This document shows, in pieces, positions 6,678 through 7,965 of a stretch of DNA of 7,965 bases; the stretch's first letter is position 1, and every line of letters begins with the position of its first letter. The stretch lies in NCBI GenBank assembly GCA_002469865.1, contig DKOD01000129.1, forward strand, positions 1 through 7,965. The letters are read 5' to 3'. Under the pieces are notes generated by a model. That model did not search any database. It had not been told where the DNA came from and saw nothing but the letters and a program-made list of their open reading frames with translations. Position numbers and translations under genes: made by a program. This DNA comes from Alphaproteobacteria bacterium UBA7371 (GTDB lineage: Bacteria; Pseudomonadota; Alphaproteobacteria; UBA8317).

Positions 6678-7922
6678 TTACTTTCTGGGCCAAAAACCCT
6701 GAACCACTTCCCGACGATATTGCTCTGCTTCATCATCAAGCCCTGCCCCAGCCAGCAAATTCATCACACCAACATGGTTGTTCTCGGCCACGGCACGTTC
6801 CAACGGCACATAGCGCGCGGCCAAGGGCGCAGGCTCTTGAGAAAAGGGTTCATGCATTTGGATTGCAGCAATAGCTGGGGTGGGTGCAAAGGGCGGGTCA
6901 AGATTCGCGCCATCACCCTGACCTACCAGAAACTGCGCAAATGCCTCATCACCGGCACGTGCGGCCAAGCGGTTGAGCACATCATCCTGACGAACAAGAT
7001 ATAAGGCGAGGTATAATTCAAGCCTGGTGGCAGCCGAAGCCTGTTCGATTTCCAAGGATTCCACATAGGACGCCATGATGGCCATGAGGCTGGCGGTGAC
7101 GTTCTGGGCGCGGCCTGCGGCAAGCACCTCGTCAAGCAATAATGGTGTGAGTTTTTGCGTGCGCAGGCGGGCCAGCAACCCACCCAATTGGCCATCCTCG
7201 GGCAATTGGGACAGCAATTCGGCAAGGTCTGATGGTTGCAACACCCCCTGCTTCAGCAATTGCTTGCGGGCATCAAAGGCCAGCCGTGGGGAAGGATGAT
7301 CGGCAAATATTTGCATATTTTGCGCATTCATCCCAATTCCTTCGGAATTGCCTAAGGCCCTGATGGAAAGGGCCGCATCATAAAGGTCAGGGTTGTTGCC
7401 GAGGGGGATATCGACGTCATAAATGGCACCCAAGACGACCTCCGCAAAAGGGTCTTTGGCCAAGGCGGGCTCTAAGGCCAGGCTTGCCTCAGCCCCAGCG
7501 GCATCCTTGGCAAGGGCATGGCAAACAAGTTGGCCCTTGACCGACAGGCTGGCTGATTGGCGTGCATCCAAACAGGTAAGATCCCCACCCATGGCAAAAA
7601 GACTGGCATCCCTGGCCAAGCCATCGGCATTGGAAAGCCGCAAGGCCTTTATTCTATCCCACAGGCCTTTTGCCTCAAAAAGCTGGCGTTTTTTTTCATC
7701 TGGGATCATGGCCCCAGCAATGACGTCGATTTTTAAACGATTGATCAATGGCGATGGGCCCATCCGCAATCGGTCAAGCTGACCCAAATTGTCCGAAGCC
7801 TCTGCTTCCTGGCCAATGCGTGTTTCGGCCTCTTTGATGACCTTGGGCAAAATGGAAATGGGTTGTGCTTGGGCCACAACACCAAGCCCAACAAACATTA
7901 AAGGGGTAATCAGAAGCTTCAT
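6678..7922 (-). CDS. Predicted exported alpha-helical protein of unknown function, two cysteines
   Basis: I do not recognise this 414-aa protein. Residues 1-19 look like a Sec signal peptide (MKLL, a hydrophobic core, and cleavage after A-Q-A at 17-19), so a periplasmic or secreted location is likely. The rest is rich in Ala and Leu and predicts as mostly helical, with short segments such as LAELLSQLPEDGQLGGLLAR and LELYLALYLVRQDDVLNRLA that look like an alpha-solenoid. No enzyme motif is evident. The mature part has exactly two cysteines, C117 (in LTCLDAR) and C134 (in LVCHALAKD), 17 residues apart, which could form a disulfide. A loop with P-P-F-A-P-T-P at 343-349 separates the last helical part. 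The ATG has AAAGG with a 6-nt spacer and overlaps the preceding reading frame in ATGA. xerD follows after 63 bp. Confidence 0.85.
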   Translation of the reverse strand: MKLLITPLMFVGLGVVAQAQPISILPKVIKEAETRIGQEAEASDNLGQLDRLRMGPSPLINRLKIDVIAGAMIPDEKKRQLFEAKGLWDRIKALRLSNADGLARDASLFAMGGDLTCLDARQSASLSVKGQLVCHALAKDAAGAEASLALEPALAKDPFAEVVLGAIYDVDIPLGNNPDLYDAALSIRALGNSEGIGMNAQNMQIFADHPSPRLAFDARKQLLKQGVLQPSDLAELLSQLPEDGQLGGLLARLRTQKLTPLLLDEVLAAGRAQNVTASLMAIMASYVESLEIEQASAATRLELYLALYLVRQDDVLNRLAARAGDEAFAQFLVGQGDGANLDPPFAPTPAIAAIQMHEPFSQEPAPLAARYVPLERAVAENNHVGVMNLLAGAGLDDEAEQYRREVVQGFWPRK

Positions 7923-7965
7923 GACGCACCTTTCAATGGGACCACCAATTGGGCAGGCGCCGGCA
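7919..7965 (-). CDS. Possible C-terminal end of an upstream gene (partial)
   Basis: A minus-strand frame enters from the right edge and ends in TGA at 7921-7919. It encodes P-A-P-A-Q-L-V-V-P-L-K-G-A-S before the stop. The stop overlaps the ATG of the 414-aa gene in the pattern ATGA, common between co-translated genes. With only 14 codons no family can be assigned, and an open frame this short could arise by chance. The overlap geometry and the lack of other room for an upstream gene support it modestly. Confidence 0.4.
   Translation of the reverse strand, partial: PAPAQLVVPLKGAS

Noticed and set aside
6365..6739. Minus-strand open frame of 124 codons spanning the xerD start
   Set aside because: It overlaps the N-terminal coding part of xerD in another frame and the end of the upstream gene, and shows no family features.

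Overview
This looks like a chromosomal segment of an alphaproteobacterium. The evidence is the gene content (a PduO-type cobalamin adenosyltransferase, an L-malyl-CoA/beta-methylmalyl-CoA lyase very like that of Rhodobacter sphaeroides, xerD close to accA, and a CoxL-like molybdenum hydroxylase) and a base composition that looks like the mid-50s % GC by eye. I cannot name the genus; a Rhodospirillales-like lineage is a guess.

All convincing genes are on the minus strand, so the window reads right to left. In order of transcription they are: the last codons of an unknown gene (right edge); a 414-aa predicted exported protein of unknown function; xerD; mcl1; accA; a PduO-type ATP:cob(I)alamin adenosyltransferase; dsbB; a 770-aa CoxL/xanthine-dehydrogenase-type molybdopterin subunit; and the first codons of another gene (left edge). 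Gaps are short: 63, 114, 42, 76, 4 and 138 bp between successive complete genes, with overlaps at both edges. There is no gene-free stretch above 300 bp. I see no RNA gene, insertion sequence or CRISPR array.

Functionally the centre is acyl-CoA metabolism. Mcl1 handles the C4/C5 CoA esters of the ethylmalonyl-CoA pathway, AccA is half of the carboxyltransferase that makes malonyl-CoA, and the adenosyltransferase makes the B12 coenzyme needed by the mutases of that pathway. Around these sit housekeeping genes (xerD for chromosome dimer resolution, dsbB for periplasmic disulfide formation) and a molybdenum hydroxylase of unknown substrate. The best candidate regulatory site is the 114-bp gap before mcl1. 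It holds a possible sigma70-type promoter whose -10 region is overlapped by two inverted repeats that share one arm.

No clearly new multi-gene system is visible. The points most worth following are the mcl1 leader, the orphan CoxL-like enzyme and the uncharacterised two-cysteine exported protein.
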